64,000 nucleotides of DNA from contig NZ_CP114054.1 of the NCBI RefSeq assembly GCF_026967575.1, forward strand, positions 2,418,001-2,482,000, written 5' to 3'. Numbering within the stretch: position 1 is the first letter of the stretch; the number at the start of each line of letters is the position of its first letter. This DNA is from Aurantiacibacter sp. MUD11 (GTDB lineage: Bacteria; Pseudomonadota; Alphaproteobacteria; Sphingomonadales; Sphingomonadaceae). Of the stretch, positions 45,385-55,698 are shown piece by piece. Position numbers and translations under genes: made by a program. The notes under the pieces were generated by a model that worked only from the letters and a program-made list of their open reading frames with translations, was not told the DNA's origin and ran no database searches.

Positions 45385-46025
45385 CTCATCAGCCAGCGGG
45401 TGAAATCGACCAGGCCGGTCTGCCGCGCGCGCTTCATTCGCTCGGCCTCGAGGATGGTCAGCACCTTCTCGTAGCACCGTTCGATGTCGTCGTTGATGAC
45501 CACGTAGTCGTAACCGTCCCAGTGGCTGATTTCGAACCGGGCGCGGTCCATGCGGTCCTGGATTACCTGCTCGCTGTCGGTCCCGCGCGAACGCAGGCGG
45601 TGCTCAAGCTCGGCGATGCTTGGCGGCAGCAGGAAGACGCGGACCACGTCGACTTCCATGCGCTGGTAGAGCTGCTGCGTACCCTGCCAGTCGATGTCGA
45701 ACAGGAAATCCTGGCCGGCCTTCAGCCCCGCCTTGATCTGCGCCTTGGGGGTTCCGTAGCAATTGCCGAAAACCTTCGCCCATTCGAGGAAATCGCCATC
45801 CTCCACCATCCGGTCGAAGGTCGACTGATCGACGAAATGGTAGTCCTTTCCTTCGACCTCGCCCGGACGCCTGGGCCGGGTGGTGACCGATACCGACATG
45901 CCGATCCCGTCCACGTCCGCCAGCAGCTTGCGCGCGATGGTGGTCTTCCCTGCGCCCGATGGCGAGGAAAGGATGAACATGAGCCCGCGACGGGCGAGCG
46001 GCTGGGAAGAAGTGGATTCGGTCAT
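45381..46025 (-). CDS. gmk: Guanylate kinase
   Basis: 214 aa. It phosphorylates GMP to GDP. P-loop LSSPSGAGKTTIAR at about 19-32, then SVTTRPRRPGEVEGKDYHFV (GMP-binding) and DIDWQGTQQL. Full length. It is convergent with the surface subtilase and shares the CTAG overlap with it. Confidence 0.97.
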   Translation of the reverse strand: MTESTSSQPLARRGLMFILSSPSGAGKTTIARKLLADVDGIGMSVSVTTRPRRPGEVEGKDYHFVDQSTFDRMVEDGDFLEWAKVFGNCYGTPKAQIKAGLKAGQDFLFDIDWQGTQQLYQRMEVDVVRVFLLPPSIAELEHRLRSRGTDSEQVIQDRMDRARFEISHWDGYDYVVINDDIERCYEKVLTILEAERMKRARQTGLVDFTRWLMS

Positions 46026-46056
46026 GCCCCGCTATGGCGCGTGCACGGCACGGTTA

Positions 46057-46473
46057 TCAAGTGTCGGAGACCGGCGGTTCCTCACCTGCCTGTCCCAGCA
46101 GCTGGGCGTCGCCCTTGGCGCGGTTCGCCCGGCGGGTCTTGCTGTGGTCGTACAGCAGCTTGCCGAGGATGCCGGTGCTGACCAGCGCCATGCCCGGAAT
46201 CGACCGGGTGGCGAACTTCGCCAGCACGACGGAACCCAGCGTCCATTTCAGCGACCGGTTGTCGACGATTTCGCTGGCCGTCTCCTTGCCGTAGCGGCCT
46301 TTCAGGAAGGCTTTTTCCACGCCGCTGCGCAGCATGTAGGAACCCATCCTCATCACCACGTCCGCCAGCAGCAGGTTGGTGGCGGGGTTTTCGCTGGGGC
46401 CGGGCACGGGTGCCTTGCCGGCGCGCTCGCGAACGCGGCGATGGATTTCCTCGCGGCTCAGCTTTTCGCTCAT
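46057..46473 (-). CDS. Conserved-type protein of unknown function, possibly membrane-associated
   Basis: 138 aa. A charged N-terminus, a weak hydrophobic stretch [36 protein letters not shown] (about 75-110) and a basic tail. No known motif recognised. It lies 31 bp beyond gmk, 28 bp from sspB, on the same strand. Confidence 0.68.
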   Translation of the reverse strand: MSEKLSREEIHRRVRERAGKAPVPGPSENPATNLLLADVVMRMGSYMLRSGVEKAFLKGRYGKETASEIVDNRSLKWTLGSVVLAKFATRSIPGMALVSTGILGKLLYDHSKTRRANRAKGDAQLLGQAGEEPPVSDT

Positions 46474-46501
46474 CGCGCCCCCTTGGCAGGGTCAGGCCCT
46501 G

Positions 46502-47014
46502 CTACTTCTTGCGGCCGAAATCGACCGTCACGACATTCGAGCCGTCCTCGGTTGTCGCAACGTCGCTCGGCGAACGACGTTCCTCGCTGCCGGGTGCGTC
46601 GTTTTCGGCGTCTTCGTGCTCGGTCGGTTCGACATCGTCGACCGCGGCCTGGAACTGCAACCCGAAATCCACTGCCGGATCGACGAAGGCCGTGATCGCG
46701 GCGAAGGGAATCTGCAGCTTCGACGGGATCTGGTTGAAGCTCAGCCCAACCGAAAAGCCCGTTTCGGTAACGTTGAGGTCCCAGAACTTGTTCTGCAGGA
46801 CGATGGTCATCTCGTCCGGGAACCGTTCGCGCAGGCTGGCGGGAATGTCCACGCCCGGCGCGCCGGTCTTGAAAGTGATGTAGAAGTGGTGGTTGCCCGG
46901 CAGCGTGCCGCCGTCGCGTTCCACGGTGCCCAGCACGCGCCCGACAACGGCGCGAAGCGCCTCCTGCACGATCTCGTCGTACGGGATCAGGCTGTCGGGT
47001 GTATCGTCACTCAT
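46502..47014 (-). CDS. sspB: ClpXP adaptor SspB (alphaproteobacterial type)
   Basis: 170 aa. SspB delivers ssrA-tagged and other substrates to ClpXP. The substrate-binding domain begins [17 protein letters not shown] and continues with [17 protein letters not shown]. An acidic linker (roughly 125-150) follows, and the C-terminal XB peptide [11 protein letters not shown] (ClpX docking) is present, so the adaptor is complete. Divergent from hisB. Confidence 0.94.
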   Translation of the reverse strand: MSDDTPDSLIPYDEIVQEALRAVVGRVLGTVERDGGTLPGNHHFYITFKTGAPGVDIPASLRERFPDEMTIVLQNKFWDLNVTETGFSVGLSFNQIPSKLQIPFAAITAFVDPAVDFGLQFQAAVDDVEPTEHEDAENDAPGSEERRSPSDVATTEDGSNVVTVDFGRKK

Positions 47015-47131
47015 ATTGCGCTAGGTGGCGGTGCAGCATGGCAAAATCAAGCCGGAATGAGCCGTGAATTAGGCGATTTCCCCCGCTTCCCGCCTTGCGC
47101 GCACGCGAAGGGCGCTTATAGGCATCTGCCC

Positions 47132-47725
47132 ATGCGCACAGGGCGAACAGAGCGAAAAACGGCCGAAACCGACATCCTCGTCGAGGTGAACCTCGACGGG
47201 TCGGGGAAATATGACATTTCCACCGGAATCGGCTTCCTTGACCACATGGTGGAGCAATTCAGCCGCCATTCGCTGATCGACGTGACGTTGAAGGTGGATG
47301 GCGACCTGCATGTCGACCAGCACCACACCACCGAGGACAGCGCCATCGCGCTGGGCCAGGCGCTGGCCGATGCGCTGGGCGACAAGGCCGGGATCGGGCG
47401 TTACGGCGAAGCCCATTCGCCGATGGACGAGACGCTGGCGCGCGTGGTGCTGGATATCTCCGGGCGGCCTTATCTCGTCTGGAAAGCCCGTTTCACGCAG
47501 GAAAAGCTGGGCGAGTGGGATACCGAACTGATCGAGCACTGGTTCCACTCCGTGGCGCAGGCCGCTGGCCTGACGCTGCATTGCCAGGTGCTCTACGGCC
47601 AGAACAACCACCACATCTGCGAGGCGCTATACAAGGGCTTTGCCCGCGCCATGCGGCAGGCGGTGGAACTGGACCCGCGCAAGGGCGGGGCCGTGCCGAG
47701 CACGAAGGGGCAGCTTGGTGGCTGA
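47132..47725 (+). CDS. hisB: Imidazoleglycerol-phosphate dehydratase
   Basis: 197 aa, step 6 of histidine synthesis. The first metal motif [16 protein letters not shown] and the [17 protein letters not shown] and [11 protein letters not shown] motifs carry the Mn-binding histidines. It is the monofunctional form, without the phosphatase domain. First gene of hisBHAF; the hisH start overlaps its end. Confidence 0.97.
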   Translation: MRTGRTERKTAETDILVEVNLDGSGKYDISTGIGFLDHMVEQFSRHSLIDVTLKVDGDLHVDQHHTTEDSAIALGQALADALGDKAGIGRYGEAHSPMDETLARVVLDISGRPYLVWKARFTQEKLGEWDTELIEHWFHSVAQAAGLTLHCQVLYGQNNHHICEALYKGFARAMRQAVELDPRKGGAVPSTKGQLGG

Positions 47726-48347
47726 AGCCATCGCGCTGATCGACTACGGCGCCGGTAACCTGCATTCGGTCTACAACGCGCTGAAGGCGGCCGGGGCGGA
47801 GCATGTTGCCGTCACCGCCGATCCCGAACTGGTGCGCGGTGCCAAGCGGATCGTGCTGCCCGGCGTCGGCAGTTTTCGCGCCTGCTACGAGGGGCTGACC
47901 GGCATCCCCGGCATGGTCGAAGCGCTGGAAGAACGGGTGCTGGACAAGGGCGTGCCCTTCCTCGGCATCTGTGTCGGCATGCAGCTGCTGGCGACCCGCG
48001 GGCTGGAGCATGGCGAATGCCCCGGCCTCGACTGGATCGCCGGGGAGGTGCAGCTGATCGAGCGCACCGATCCGGAAATCCGCGTGCCGCACATGGGTTG
48101 GAACGACGTGGCGCTGACCCCACATCATGGCGACCACGGGCTGATCGAGGAGGGCGAGGCCTATTTCCTCCACTCCTATCACTTCGTGCCCGAAGATGGC
48201 CGCGACATTGCCGCGATGACCGACCACGGCGGCGGTCTGGTGGCAGCCGTGGCGCGAGACAATATCGTTGGCGTGCAGTTCCACCCGGAAAAGAGCCAGG
48301 CCTATGGCCTTGCCCTGCTGCGTCGCTTCCTGGAGTGGAAACCATGA
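47718..48347 (+). CDS. hisH: Imidazole glycerol phosphate synthase, glutaminase subunit
   Basis: 209 aa. It releases ammonia from glutamine for HisF. Nucleophile Cys in [11 protein letters not shown], and the His/Glu pair in [11 protein letters not shown]. It starts at GTG (47718), overlapping hisB by 8 bp with AGGGG as ribosome site, so it is coupled. Its stop overlaps hisA (ATGA). Confidence 0.96.
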   Translation: MAEAIALIDYGAGNLHSVYNALKAAGAEHVAVTADPELVRGAKRIVLPGVGSFRACYEGLTGIPGMVEALEERVLDKGVPFLGICVGMQLLATRGLEHGECPGLDWIAGEVQLIERTDPEIRVPHMGWNDVALTPHHGDHGLIEEGEAYFLHSYHFVPEDGRDIAAMTDHGGGLVAAVARDNIVGVQFHPEKSQAYGLALLRRFLEWKP

Positions 48348-49072
48348 TCGTCTTCCCCGCAATCGACCTGAAGGGCGGCGAAGTGGTGCGCCTTGCCGAG
48401 GGCGATATGGACCGCGCCACCGTCTACGGCGACAACCCGGCCGCGCAGGCGATGATCTTCGCCGAGGCTGGCGCCGAGCACCTGCACGTGGTCGACCTCG
48501 ACGGCAGCTTTGCCGGCCGCACCGAGAACCGCGAGGCGGTGGAAGCCATCATCGAGGTGTTTCCCGGCTATGTGCAGCTTGGCGGCGGCATCCGTGATGC
48601 GGTTGGCGTGGAAGGCTGGTTCAACCTGGGCGTGGCGCGCATCGTGATGGGCTCCGCCGCGCTCAAGAACCCGGAATTCGTGAAGGAAATGGCGCGCGAA
48701 TGGGAAGGCGGCATCGTCGTCGCCGTCGATGCGCGCGATGGCATGGTCGCCACCGAGGGCTGGGCGGAAGTGTCAGACGTGCCCGTGGTCGACATGGCTC
48801 GCCGGTTCGAGGACGCGGGCGTTGCCAGCCTGCTGTTCACCGATATCGGCCGCGACGGCCTGCTGAAGGGCTGCAACGTCGATGCGACGGTCGAACTGGC
48901 GCGGAGCGTCGACATTCCCGTGATCGCCAGCGGCGGGGTAAAGGGACTGGACGACATCCACATCCTCTCGCTGCACGCGGACGAGGGGATCGAAGGCGTG
49001 ATTACCGGCCGTGCTCTGTACGAGGGCAAGCTCGATCTCGCGACGGCGATTGCGATGGCGAACCGGGGTTGA
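48344..49072 (+). CDS. hisA: ProFAR isomerase
   Basis: 242 aa TIM barrel. The N-half carries [16 protein letters not shown] with catalytic Asp8, the C-half [11 protein letters not shown]. It isomerises the ProFAR intermediate. Coupled to hisH by ATGA. Confidence 0.97.
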   Translation: MIVFPAIDLKGGEVVRLAEGDMDRATVYGDNPAAQAMIFAEAGAEHLHVVDLDGSFAGRTENREAVEAIIEVFPGYVQLGGGIRDAVGVEGWFNLGVARIVMGSAALKNPEFVKEMAREWEGGIVVAVDARDGMVATEGWAEVSDVPVVDMARRFEDAGVASLLFTDIGRDGLLKGCNVDATVELARSVDIPVIASGGVKGLDDIHILSLHADEGIEGVITGRALYEGKLDLATAIAMANRG

Positions 49073-49079
49073 TTGGCCG

Positions 49080-49853
49080 ATGACCGTCCGTATCCGCGTC
49101 ATCCCCTGTCTCGACGTGGCCGATGGCCGCGTGGTGAAGGGCGTCAATTTCGTCGACCTCAAGGATGCTGGAGATCCGGTCGAGCAGGCGCAGGCCTATG
49201 ATGCCGCCGGGGCGGACGAACTCTGCTTCCTGGATATTTCCGCCAGCCACGAAGGTCGCGGCACGCTGCTCGATATCGTGCGGCGCACGGCCGAGGTCTG
49301 CTTCATGCCGCTGACCGTGGGTGGCGGCGTTTCCAGCGTGGAGGATGCGCGCGCGCTATTGCTGGCGGGCGCCGACAAGGTGGCGGTGAACTCCGCTGCC
49401 GTGCGCCGCCCGGAAATCATGGCCGACATTGCCGAGCGCATGGGCAGCCAGTGCGCGGTCGCCAGCGTTGATGCGCGCCGCGTTTCCCAGCCGGGCGAAC
49501 CGGGCCGCTGGGAAATCTTCACCCATGGCGGCAGGCGCGAGACGGGCATTGACGCGCTCGAACACGCGGTGAAGCTGGCCGAACTTGGCGCGGGCGAACT
49601 GCTCGTCACCTCAATGGATGGCGACGGCACGCAGCAAGGGTACGACCTCGAACTGACCCGTACCATCGCCGATGCCGTCAGCGTGCCGGTGGTGGCGAGT
49701 GGCGGGGTGGGAACGCTCCAGCACCTCGTCGAAGGCGTGACCAAGGGACACGCCAGCGCGGTGCTGGCTGCCAGCATCTTCCATTTCGGCACCTACACCA
49801 TTGCAGATGCCCACGCGGCCTTGCGCGCGGCGGGGCTTCCGGCGCGCAGCTGA
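49080..49853 (+). CDS. hisF: Imidazole glycerol phosphate synthase, cyclase subunit
   Basis: 257 aa TIM barrel partner of HisH. Catalytic Asp in [17 protein letters not shown] and a second Asp in [14 protein letters not shown]. Produces IGP and AICAR. Seven bases separate it from the hisA stop. Full length. Confidence 0.97.
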   Translation: MTVRIRVIPCLDVADGRVVKGVNFVDLKDAGDPVEQAQAYDAAGADELCFLDISASHEGRGTLLDIVRRTAEVCFMPLTVGGGVSSVEDARALLLAGADKVAVNSAAVRRPEIMADIAERMGSQCAVASVDARRVSQPGEPGRWEIFTHGGRRETGIDALEHAVKLAELGAGELLVTSMDGDGTQQGYDLELTRTIADAVSVPVVASGGVGTLQHLVEGVTKGHASAVLAASIFHFGTYTIADAHAALRAAGLPARS

Positions 49854-49923
49854 CAGTCCTGTTGCGGGACACCTGGCGAACGTCGCATTGCATTTCAGGA
49901 GGGTAGGGGCGCATGGCAGGGCC

Positions 49924-50106
49924 ATGTTCTCGCGACTGACCCTGGCTGCCGTTTTCTTGTGGCAAGCTGCGCCCGCAGCAGCGGCAGGCGCGACGCAAAT
50001 ACCCGAAGGATCGCAGTTGACCCTCTTCGCGCTTGGCGCACTGGGCGTGATCATCGGCCGCCGCCTGTCGATGCGCGGTGCGGACAAGGATGGCGGGCAG
50101 GACTGA
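49924..50106 (+). CDS. Small signal-peptide plus PEP-CTERM-like tail protein
   Basis: 60 aa. A signal peptide (MFSRLTLAAVFLWQAAPAAAAG) is followed directly by TQIPEGSQLTLFALGALGVIIGRRLSMRG. The IPEGS-hydrophobic helix-GRR-basic order is that of PEP-CTERM/exosortase sorting tails, although here with almost no mature domain between. Located between hisF and hisE in the his operon. Exosortase genes were not seen in the window. The start was set by the signal peptide. Confidence 0.6.
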   Translation: MFSRLTLAAVFLWQAAPAAAAGATQIPEGSQLTLFALGALGVIIGRRLSMRGADKDGGQD

Positions 50107-50154
50107 CCGCTTCCGCTTGACCTCGGGCTGCCATATCGCCCATCTGCGGCAGCG

Positions 50155-50472
50155 ATGGATACACTCGAACGCCTCGAAAAGATCATTGCAGAGCGCCGCT
50201 CTGCCTCGCCCGAAAGCAGCTATGTCGCGCGGCTGAACGCCAAGGGCCTGCCCAAGATCGCGCAGAAGGTGGGCGAAGAGGCCACCGAGGCCGTGATTGC
50301 GGCGCTCTCCGGCGACAGCGAAGAGCTGACCGGCGAGGCTGCCGACCTGCTGTTCCACCTGCTGGTACTGCTTGGCGCAAAGGACATAAGGCTGGCTGAC
50401 GTGCTGGCCGAGCTCGACCGGCGCGAAGGGATTTCCGGCCTGGTGGAGAAAGCATCGAGGAAGGACGACTGA
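50155..50472 (+). CDS. hisE: Phosphoribosyl-ATP pyrophosphatase
   Basis: 105 aa. It removes pyrophosphate from phosphoribosyl-ATP (step 2 of histidine synthesis). The all-alpha MazG-like motif GEEATEAVIAAL and EAADLLFHLLVLL carry metal-binding Glu/Asp. Its stop overlaps the HIT gene (TGATG). The separation from hisI is normal for alphaproteobacteria. Confidence 0.95.
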   Translation: MDTLERLEKIIAERRSASPESSYVARLNAKGLPKIAQKVGEEATEAVIAALSGDSEELTGEAADLLFHLLVLLGAKDIRLADVLAELDRREGISGLVEKASRKDD

Positions 50473-50849
50473 TGGCCGTTGACCCGACCCAGCCCTACGA
50501 TTCAGAAAACATCTTTGCCAAGATCCTGCGCGGCGAGATCCCGTGCAACAAGGTCTATGAAGACGAGTGGTCGCTGGCCTTCCACGACATCAATCCGCAG
50601 GCGGACGTCCACATCCTGGTGATCCCCAAGGGCGAATATGTCAGCTGGGACGATTTCTCGGCCAAGGCATCGGACGCGGAAATCGCCGGTTTCGTGCGCG
50701 CCGTGGGCCATGTCGCGCGGGACAAGGGGTTGGTGGTGCGCGGTTATCGCCTGCTCGGCAATGTCGGTCGCAATGGCGGGCAGGAAGTGCCGCACCTGCA
50801 TGTCCACCTGTTCGGTGGCGGGCCGCTGGGACCGATGCTCGCTCGTTAG
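50472..50849 (+). CDS. HIT-family nucleotide-binding protein
   Basis: 125 aa. The histidine triad motif HLHVHLFGG near residue 110 is complete. A purine nucleoside phosphoramidase/hydrolase of the HinT group, cytosolic. Commonly the last gene of the hisBHAFE operon in alphaproteobacteria. Coupled to hisE by TGATG. Confidence 0.95.
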   Translation: MAVDPTQPYDSENIFAKILRGEIPCNKVYEDEWSLAFHDINPQADVHILVIPKGEYVSWDDFSAKASDAEIAGFVRAVGHVARDKGLVVRGYRLLGNVGRNGGQEVPHLHVHLFGGGPLGPMLAR

Positions 50850-50870
50850 GCCGCGTTACTGACTCGCTTC

Positions 50871-50891
50871 ACCGCTAAACGGTCTTTTTTT
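50871..50891 (+). terminator. Weak hairpin with U-tract after the HIT gene
   Basis: ACCG-CTAAA-CGGT followed by C and seven T. The stem is only 4 bp, but the U-tract is the longest seen near a gene end here. A second hairpin GGCGGCT/AGCCGCC (50892-50898, 50910-50916) follows, so the spacer between his and tol operons is structured. Confidence 0.45.
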
Positions 50892-50924
50892 GGCGGCTAG
50901 TCGCCTGTAAGCCGCCGTTCATCG

Positions 50925-51389
50925 ATGAAAGACCAAATGCAACCGCCCTCCGGAAGAATCGAAGGGTCGCGACACTTCTACCCGGTGCGCGTCTTCTTTG
51001 AGGATACAGACCTGTCCGGCATCGCCTACCACGCGAACTACCTGAAATGGTGTGAGCGTGCCCGTTCCGACATATTGCGACTGCTTGGTATCGACCAGCG
51101 CGCCGCCAACGAGGCGGGCGAGGGGTTCTATGCCGTGTCCGAGGCGCAGATAAAGTGGCGTCGCCCGGCACGGCTGGACGATGTGCTGCTGGTCGAAACC
51201 CGTGCTACGGAACTGCGAGCCGCCAGTGCGCGTATGGAGCAGAAGGTCTTCAGGGGAGAGGAATTGCTCGCAACCGTCGACATCGTTGCCGCGTTCGTCG
51301 CTCCCGATGGCCGCCCGAAGCGCCAGCCCGATGCCTGGCGCCAGGCGTTCGCCGAATTCGCAGTACCCAGTGATCCCGTGAAAGAGTGA
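50925..51389 (+). CDS. ybgC: Acyl-CoA thioesterase of the tol-pal operon (YbgC)
   Basis: 154 aa hotdog-fold thioesterase. The signature FEDTDLSGIAYHANYLKWCERARS includes the catalytic Asp. The first gene of the tol-pal cluster; YbgC may adjust phospholipid acyl chains at the envelope. In-frame ATG at 50937 is an alternative start. Its stop is 2 bp before tolQ. Confidence 0.92.
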   Translation: MKDQMQPPSGRIEGSRHFYPVRVFFEDTDLSGIAYHANYLKWCERARSDILRLLGIDQRAANEAGEGFYAVSEAQIKWRRPARLDDVLLVETRATELRAASARMEQKVFRGEELLATVDIVAAFVAPDGRPKRQPDAWRQAFAEFAVPSDPVKE

Positions 51390-51391
51390 GA

Positions 51392-52092
51392 ATGACTGTC
51401 CTCGATACCCTTGCTGTTGCTGCCGCCCCGACCCGGCTCGACCCGATCGCGCTGTTTCTCGAAGCCGATATCGTCGTGCAGCTGGTCATCCTCGGCCTGG
51501 TGCTGGCCTCCGTCTGGGTGTGGGCCATCATCATCGGCTTCTCGCTGCGCATCGCCGGTTCGCGCAAGCGCGCGGACGAGTTCGAGGAAGAATTCTGGAC
51601 GCACGAAGATGTCGACAGCGTGCTCGACCTGAAGCGCCGCAAGGATAATCCCTCTGCCCGCGTTGCCGCTGCCGGCATCGCCGAGTTCCGCCGGAGCCAC
51701 CGGGCCGGGTTGAAGGATACCGCCGCCGCGCGCGCCCGCGTGGCCCAGGCGCTGGAAGGCCAGGTGGCGTTCGAGGCGGACACCATGGCCAACCGCCTCA
51801 ACTTCCTTGCCACCACCGGCTCGGTTGCGCCCTTCGTCGGCCTGTTCGGCACCGTCTGGGGCATCATGAACAGCTTCTTCCAGATCGGCCTGCAGCAGAA
51901 CAGCTCGCTTGCCGTGGTGGCGCCGGGCATTGCCGAGGCGCTGTTCGCCACCGCGATCGGCCTGTTCGCCGCCATTCCGGCGGTGATCGCCTACAACCGG
52001 CTGTCGAACCGCGTGAACGGTTTCGAGGCGCGGTTGCAGCGCTTTGCTGACCGTGTGCACGCGCAGATCAGCCGCGAAATGGAAGCAGCCTG

Positions 52093-52093
<1 letters not shown>
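51392..52093 (+). CDS. tolQ: TolQ proton-channel subunit
   Basis: 233 aa inner-membrane protein with three helices (about 22-45, 128-155 and 165-195). [21 protein letters not shown] in the cytoplasmic loop and [27 protein letters not shown] and [24 protein letters not shown] are the MotA/TolQ/ExbB conserved helices. Energises the Tol-Pal system during division. Its stop overlaps tolR (TGATG). Confidence 0.97.
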
Positions 52094-52578
<485 letters not shown>

Positions 52579-52591
52579 CGTCGAGGGCTGC

Positions 52592-53401
52592 ATGGCATAC
52601 TTCGCCAACCTCACTCGCGAAGAACGCATCGGCGTCGGTGCCGCCATCGTCGCGCATGTTGCGCTGGCGGGTGCCTTGGCGTGGCAGGCGACGCGGGAGC
52701 CGCCCGCGCTGGCGCCGCCCGAACGCATGGACGTGAGCCTGGCGAGCGAAGTCAGCCTCGAATCCACTGCGCCCGATCCCAGTGCCGAACCGGCGGCCTC
52801 CACGGCGCCCGAGCTGGCCGAAGTGCCGGAAGCGCCGCAGGAGATGGTGGAAGCCCCGGCCGAACAGCCGGTCGAGCGCCCGGTGGCGGCCCCGCCGCGT
52901 CGCACCAGCGAACGCAGCACGCCTGCGCCGACGCCCACGCAAAGCGCGCGGCCGACGCCCACGCCCACGCCGACTCAAACGGCTGCGGTCCGGCAGGAAC
53001 CTCGGGGCGGCAGGCTGGACGAGAACTTCCTGGAAGGTGCCAGCGATGCCAGCGGTGATCGCGGCTCGCCGGCGGAGACCGTTGGTCCGGCGGAACAGGC
53101 TGCCATCGGCCAGGCGATTATCCGCCAGCTGCGCCCGCACTGGCAGCCGCCCTCGGGCATCGACGTGGACCAGTTGGTGACGGTGGTGCGCTTCCGCCTC
53201 AACCGCGATGGGTCGCTGGCGGCCGCGCCCGAAGTGCTGCGCACGACCGGGCAGAACGATGCCAATCGCGCGCAGGTGCGCCGCCACCAGGAACAGGCGG
53301 TGCGTGCCGTGCGGCTTGCAGCGCCATTCAATTTGCCCGAACAATTCTATTCCGGATGGCGTGTCGTCACGTCGAACTTCGACAACAGGTTGGCCCAATG
53401 A
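52592..53401 (+). CDS. tolA: TolA-like energy transducer
   Basis: 269 aa. An N-terminal helix (about 15-33), then an Ala/Pro/Glu-rich and Pro-Thr linker (TPTPTPTQT), then a small C-terminal domain (about 165-269, LRPHWQPPSGIDVDQLVTVVRFRLNRDGS). It is shorter than the E. coli protein; the long helical domain II is replaced by a Pro-rich linker, as is common in alphaproteobacteria. Identified mostly by operon position plus the TonB-like C-domain. Overlaps tolB by ATGA. Confidence 0.9.
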   Translation: MAYFANLTREERIGVGAAIVAHVALAGALAWQATREPPALAPPERMDVSLASEVSLESTAPDPSAEPAASTAPELAEVPEAPQEMVEAPAEQPVERPVAAPPRRTSERSTPAPTPTQSARPTPTPTPTQTAAVRQEPRGGRLDENFLEGASDASGDRGSPAETVGPAEQAAIGQAIIRQLRPHWQPPSGIDVDQLVTVVRFRLNRDGSLAAAPEVLRTTGQNDANRAQVRRHQEQAVRAVRLAAPFNLPEQFYSGWRVVTSNFDNRLAQ

Positions 53402-54816
53402 CTTTCAGCAAAGCCCTCGCACCCTTCGCCGTCATCGCTCTGGCCTTGTCGGCTTCGCCTGCCTCCGCGCAGAGCGACCTGCTGACCGATCTCGACCCGG
53501 CCGACATCGGGGTGGATCCCGTCGATCAGGCCGACATGGGCGAAGAGGGCGAAGGCATTTCGGTAACCGTAACGGCTGATAGCTGGCAGGATCTCGGCAT
53601 CGCCATTGCGGCTTTCGCCACCAACCGCGACCAGCCGACGCCCGCCAATGCTAGCGGGACGCAGGCGTTGGGGCTGGAACTGGCCCGCGTGGTCTACTCG
53701 GACCTGCGCTTCAACGGACTGTTTCGTCCGGTCGGCCCGGACAGCCTGCCGCGCCCGACCTACGGCGAAATCACCGATCCCGCCTGGGGTACCTGGCGTG
53801 GACGTTCGGCAGAGATGCTGGTGCACGGCTATGTCCGTGCCAATGACGACGGTCGCCTGACGGTCGGCTGCTACCTCTACGACGTCGCGCTGCAAAGCGA
53901 GCTGGTGCGCGAGGGCTGGGTGGTGAACCCATCGGAATGGCGCCGCGCGGCGCACAAGTGCTCGGACCTCGTCTATTCGCGCCTGTCGGGGGAAAGCCCG
54001 TTTTTCGACAGCCGCATCGCCTATATCGCCGAGACCGGCCCCAAGGATAACCGCATCAAGCGGCTGGCCATCATGGACAGCGACGGCGCCAACCACCGCT
54101 TCATCACCAATGGCCAGTCGACCGCGCTGACGCCGCGCTATTCGCCCGACTATTCGAAGATCGCCTACCTGTCCTATGTCGACGGTAATCCGCGCATCTA
54201 TGTCTACGACATCGGCACCGGGCGGCAGACGCTGGTGACGCAGAGCAGCAACCCGACCTTTGCCCCGCGCTGGAGCCCGGATGGCCGCTACATCCTCTAT
54301 TCGATGGCCGTGGCCGGCAATACCGACATCTACCGCGTGCCCGCCACCGGTGGCCAGCCGGAACGGCTGACCTTCAGCCCGGCGATCGAGGTGGGCGGGT
54401 CCTACTCGCCCGACGGGTCGCAGATCGTGTTCGAGAGCGACCAGTCCGGCTCGCAGCAGTGTTACGTGATGAATGCCGACGGTTCGAACCAGCGGCGGAT
54501 CAGCTTCTTTGGCGGGCGTTGCGCCACGCCGGAATGGAGTCCGCGCGGCGACCAGATCGCATTCACCTACATCGCCGGCGATTTCCGCATCGCGGTGATG
54601 AACCCGCAGGGACGCAACATGCGCACCCTGACCAATGCGTGGCATGACGAGGCCCCGACCTGGGCGCCCAATGGCCGCATTATCCAGTTCTTCCGGACCG
54701 AGCGCGGTTCGGGCGAAACGGCAATCTACCAGGTGGATCTCACCGGAGAGAACGAACGTCGCCTGCGCACACCGGTAGGAGCGTCAGACCCGGCCTGGGG
54801 ACCGGTTTTGCCGTAA
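53398..54816 (+). CDS. tolB: TolB periplasmic propeller protein
   Basis: 472 aa. Signal peptide (cleavage after ASA-Q), N-terminal domain with GLFRPVGPDSLPRPTYGEI, and a C-terminal six-bladed propeller with repeated SPD/WSPDGR units (ALTPRYSPDYSKIAYLS, FAPRWSPDGRYILYS). Bridges TolA and Pal. Full length. A roughly 30-residue acidic stretch after the signal is unlike enteric TolB. Confidence 0.97.
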   Translation: MTFSKALAPFAVIALALSASPASAQSDLLTDLDPADIGVDPVDQADMGEEGEGISVTVTADSWQDLGIAIAAFATNRDQPTPANASGTQALGLELARVVYSDLRFNGLFRPVGPDSLPRPTYGEITDPAWGTWRGRSAEMLVHGYVRANDDGRLTVGCYLYDVALQSELVREGWVVNPSEWRRAAHKCSDLVYSRLSGESPFFDSRIAYIAETGPKDNRIKRLAIMDSDGANHRFITNGQSTALTPRYSPDYSKIAYLSYVDGNPRIYVYDIGTGRQTLVTQSSNPTFAPRWSPDGRYILYSMAVAGNTDIYRVPATGGQPERLTFSPAIEVGGSYSPDGSQIVFESDQSGSQQCYVMNADGSNQRRISFFGGRCATPEWSPRGDQIAFTYIAGDFRIAVMNPQGRNMRTLTNAWHDEAPTWAPNGRIIQFFRTERGSGETAIYQVDLTGENERRLRTPVGASDPAWGPVLP

Positions 54817-54902
54817 ATGCGTTAGTTCCCCAAGGTGGGCAGAAAACAGTTCAACGAAATCCGGTCAGGGGGGCCGGTATCCATGGTTCAAGGAGAGCCA
54901 AC

Positions 54903-55424
54903 ATGAATCGCCTGATTATCGCTGTAACCCTGTCGAGCGCACTCGCACTCGGCGCCTGTAAGAAAGAACCGCCGGTCATGACGCCGGAACCGCCGCAGGA
55001 CGTGGTGGCCCCGACGCCGACTCCGACCCCGCCACCCGTGCCGCAGGGCCCGCAGCCGGGCTCGCAGTCCCACTTCGCTTCGGCCATGGCCGGTGCGGAT
55101 ACGATCTACTTCGATACCGATCGCTACAACATCGATACCGAAGACATGGCCGCGCTGCGTCGCCAGGCCGAATACCTGCTGCAGTACAGCTCGGCGACCG
55201 CCACGGTGGAAGGCCATGCCGACGAGCGCGGCACGCGTGACTACAACCTCGCCCTGGGCGAGCGTCGCGCCAATGCGGCGAAGAACTACCTGGTCAGCCT
55301 GGGCGTGCCGGAAAGCCGCCTGCGCACGGTGAGCTATGGTGAGGAACGTCCTGTTGCCCTCGGTTCGACCGAGCAGGCCTGGGCGCGCAACCGTCGCGCC
55401 GTCACGGTGATGATTGAACGCTAA
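54903..55424 (+). CDS. pal: Peptidoglycan-associated lipoprotein Pal
   Basis: 173 aa. Lipobox LGAC (Cys19), a Pro-Thr linker (PTPTPTPPPVP), then an OmpA-like domain with the diaminopimelate-binding pattern GHADERGTRDYNLALGERRA. It anchors the outer membrane to peptidoglycan and completes the Tol-Pal set. Preceded by an 86-bp spacer that holds AAGGAGAG as ribosome site. Confidence 0.97.
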   Translation: MNRLIIAVTLSSALALGACKKEPPVMTPEPPQDVVAPTPTPTPPPVPQGPQPGSQSHFASAMAGADTIYFDTDRYNIDTEDMAALRRQAEYLLQYSSATATVEGHADERGTRDYNLALGERRANAAKNYLVSLGVPESRLRTVSYGEERPVALGSTEQAWARNRRAVTVMIER

Positions 55425-55427
55425 GAC

Positions 55428-55607
55428 CTAGCCGATCAGTCCGGCAACAGCCGGCGCAAGCCGGTCGAGAGCGGGCGCGGCAGCATGGGCTGTCGCGCCC
55501 GTATGCGTTACGGCCAGGCCCTGGCTCGCGTCAGGCGTGGCAAACAGCACGAAGGCCGCCATCGCGAAGACGGAAAATGCGGCGGAGATGGCGAGCTGCT
55601 TGCTCAT
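55428..55607 (-). CDS. Small signal-peptide or single-helix envelope protein
   Basis: 59 aa. The hydrophobic N-terminus KQLAISAAFSVFAMAAFVLFATPD is either a signal peptide or a single membrane helix; the remaining 32 residues are Ala/Thr/His-rich. AAAGG is present before the ATG. Convergent with pal, 3 bp between stop codons. Family unknown. Confidence 0.6.
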   Translation of the reverse strand: MSKQLAISAAFSVFAMAAFVLFATPDASQGLAVTHTGATAHAAAPALDRLAPAVAGLIG

Positions 55608-55681
55608 GAGAACCTTTAATTTGACTTTGTCCGATTGGGAGATAGCCGTTCCCGGCCATATTGCAATGCAGCATTTTGCAC

Positions 55682-55698
55682 GTAATTGTATCAATTGC
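55682..55698. promoter_or_regulatory. Operator-like palindrome in an AT-rich spacer
   Basis: GTAATTG-TAT-CAATTGC, a 7-bp inverted repeat with one G-T wobble, within the otherwise AT-rich 190-bp spacer (55608-55798) separating the divergent small envelope gene and the J-domain gene. Such a half-site pair is typical of a dimeric repressor. No cognate regulator is in the window. Confidence 0.4.
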
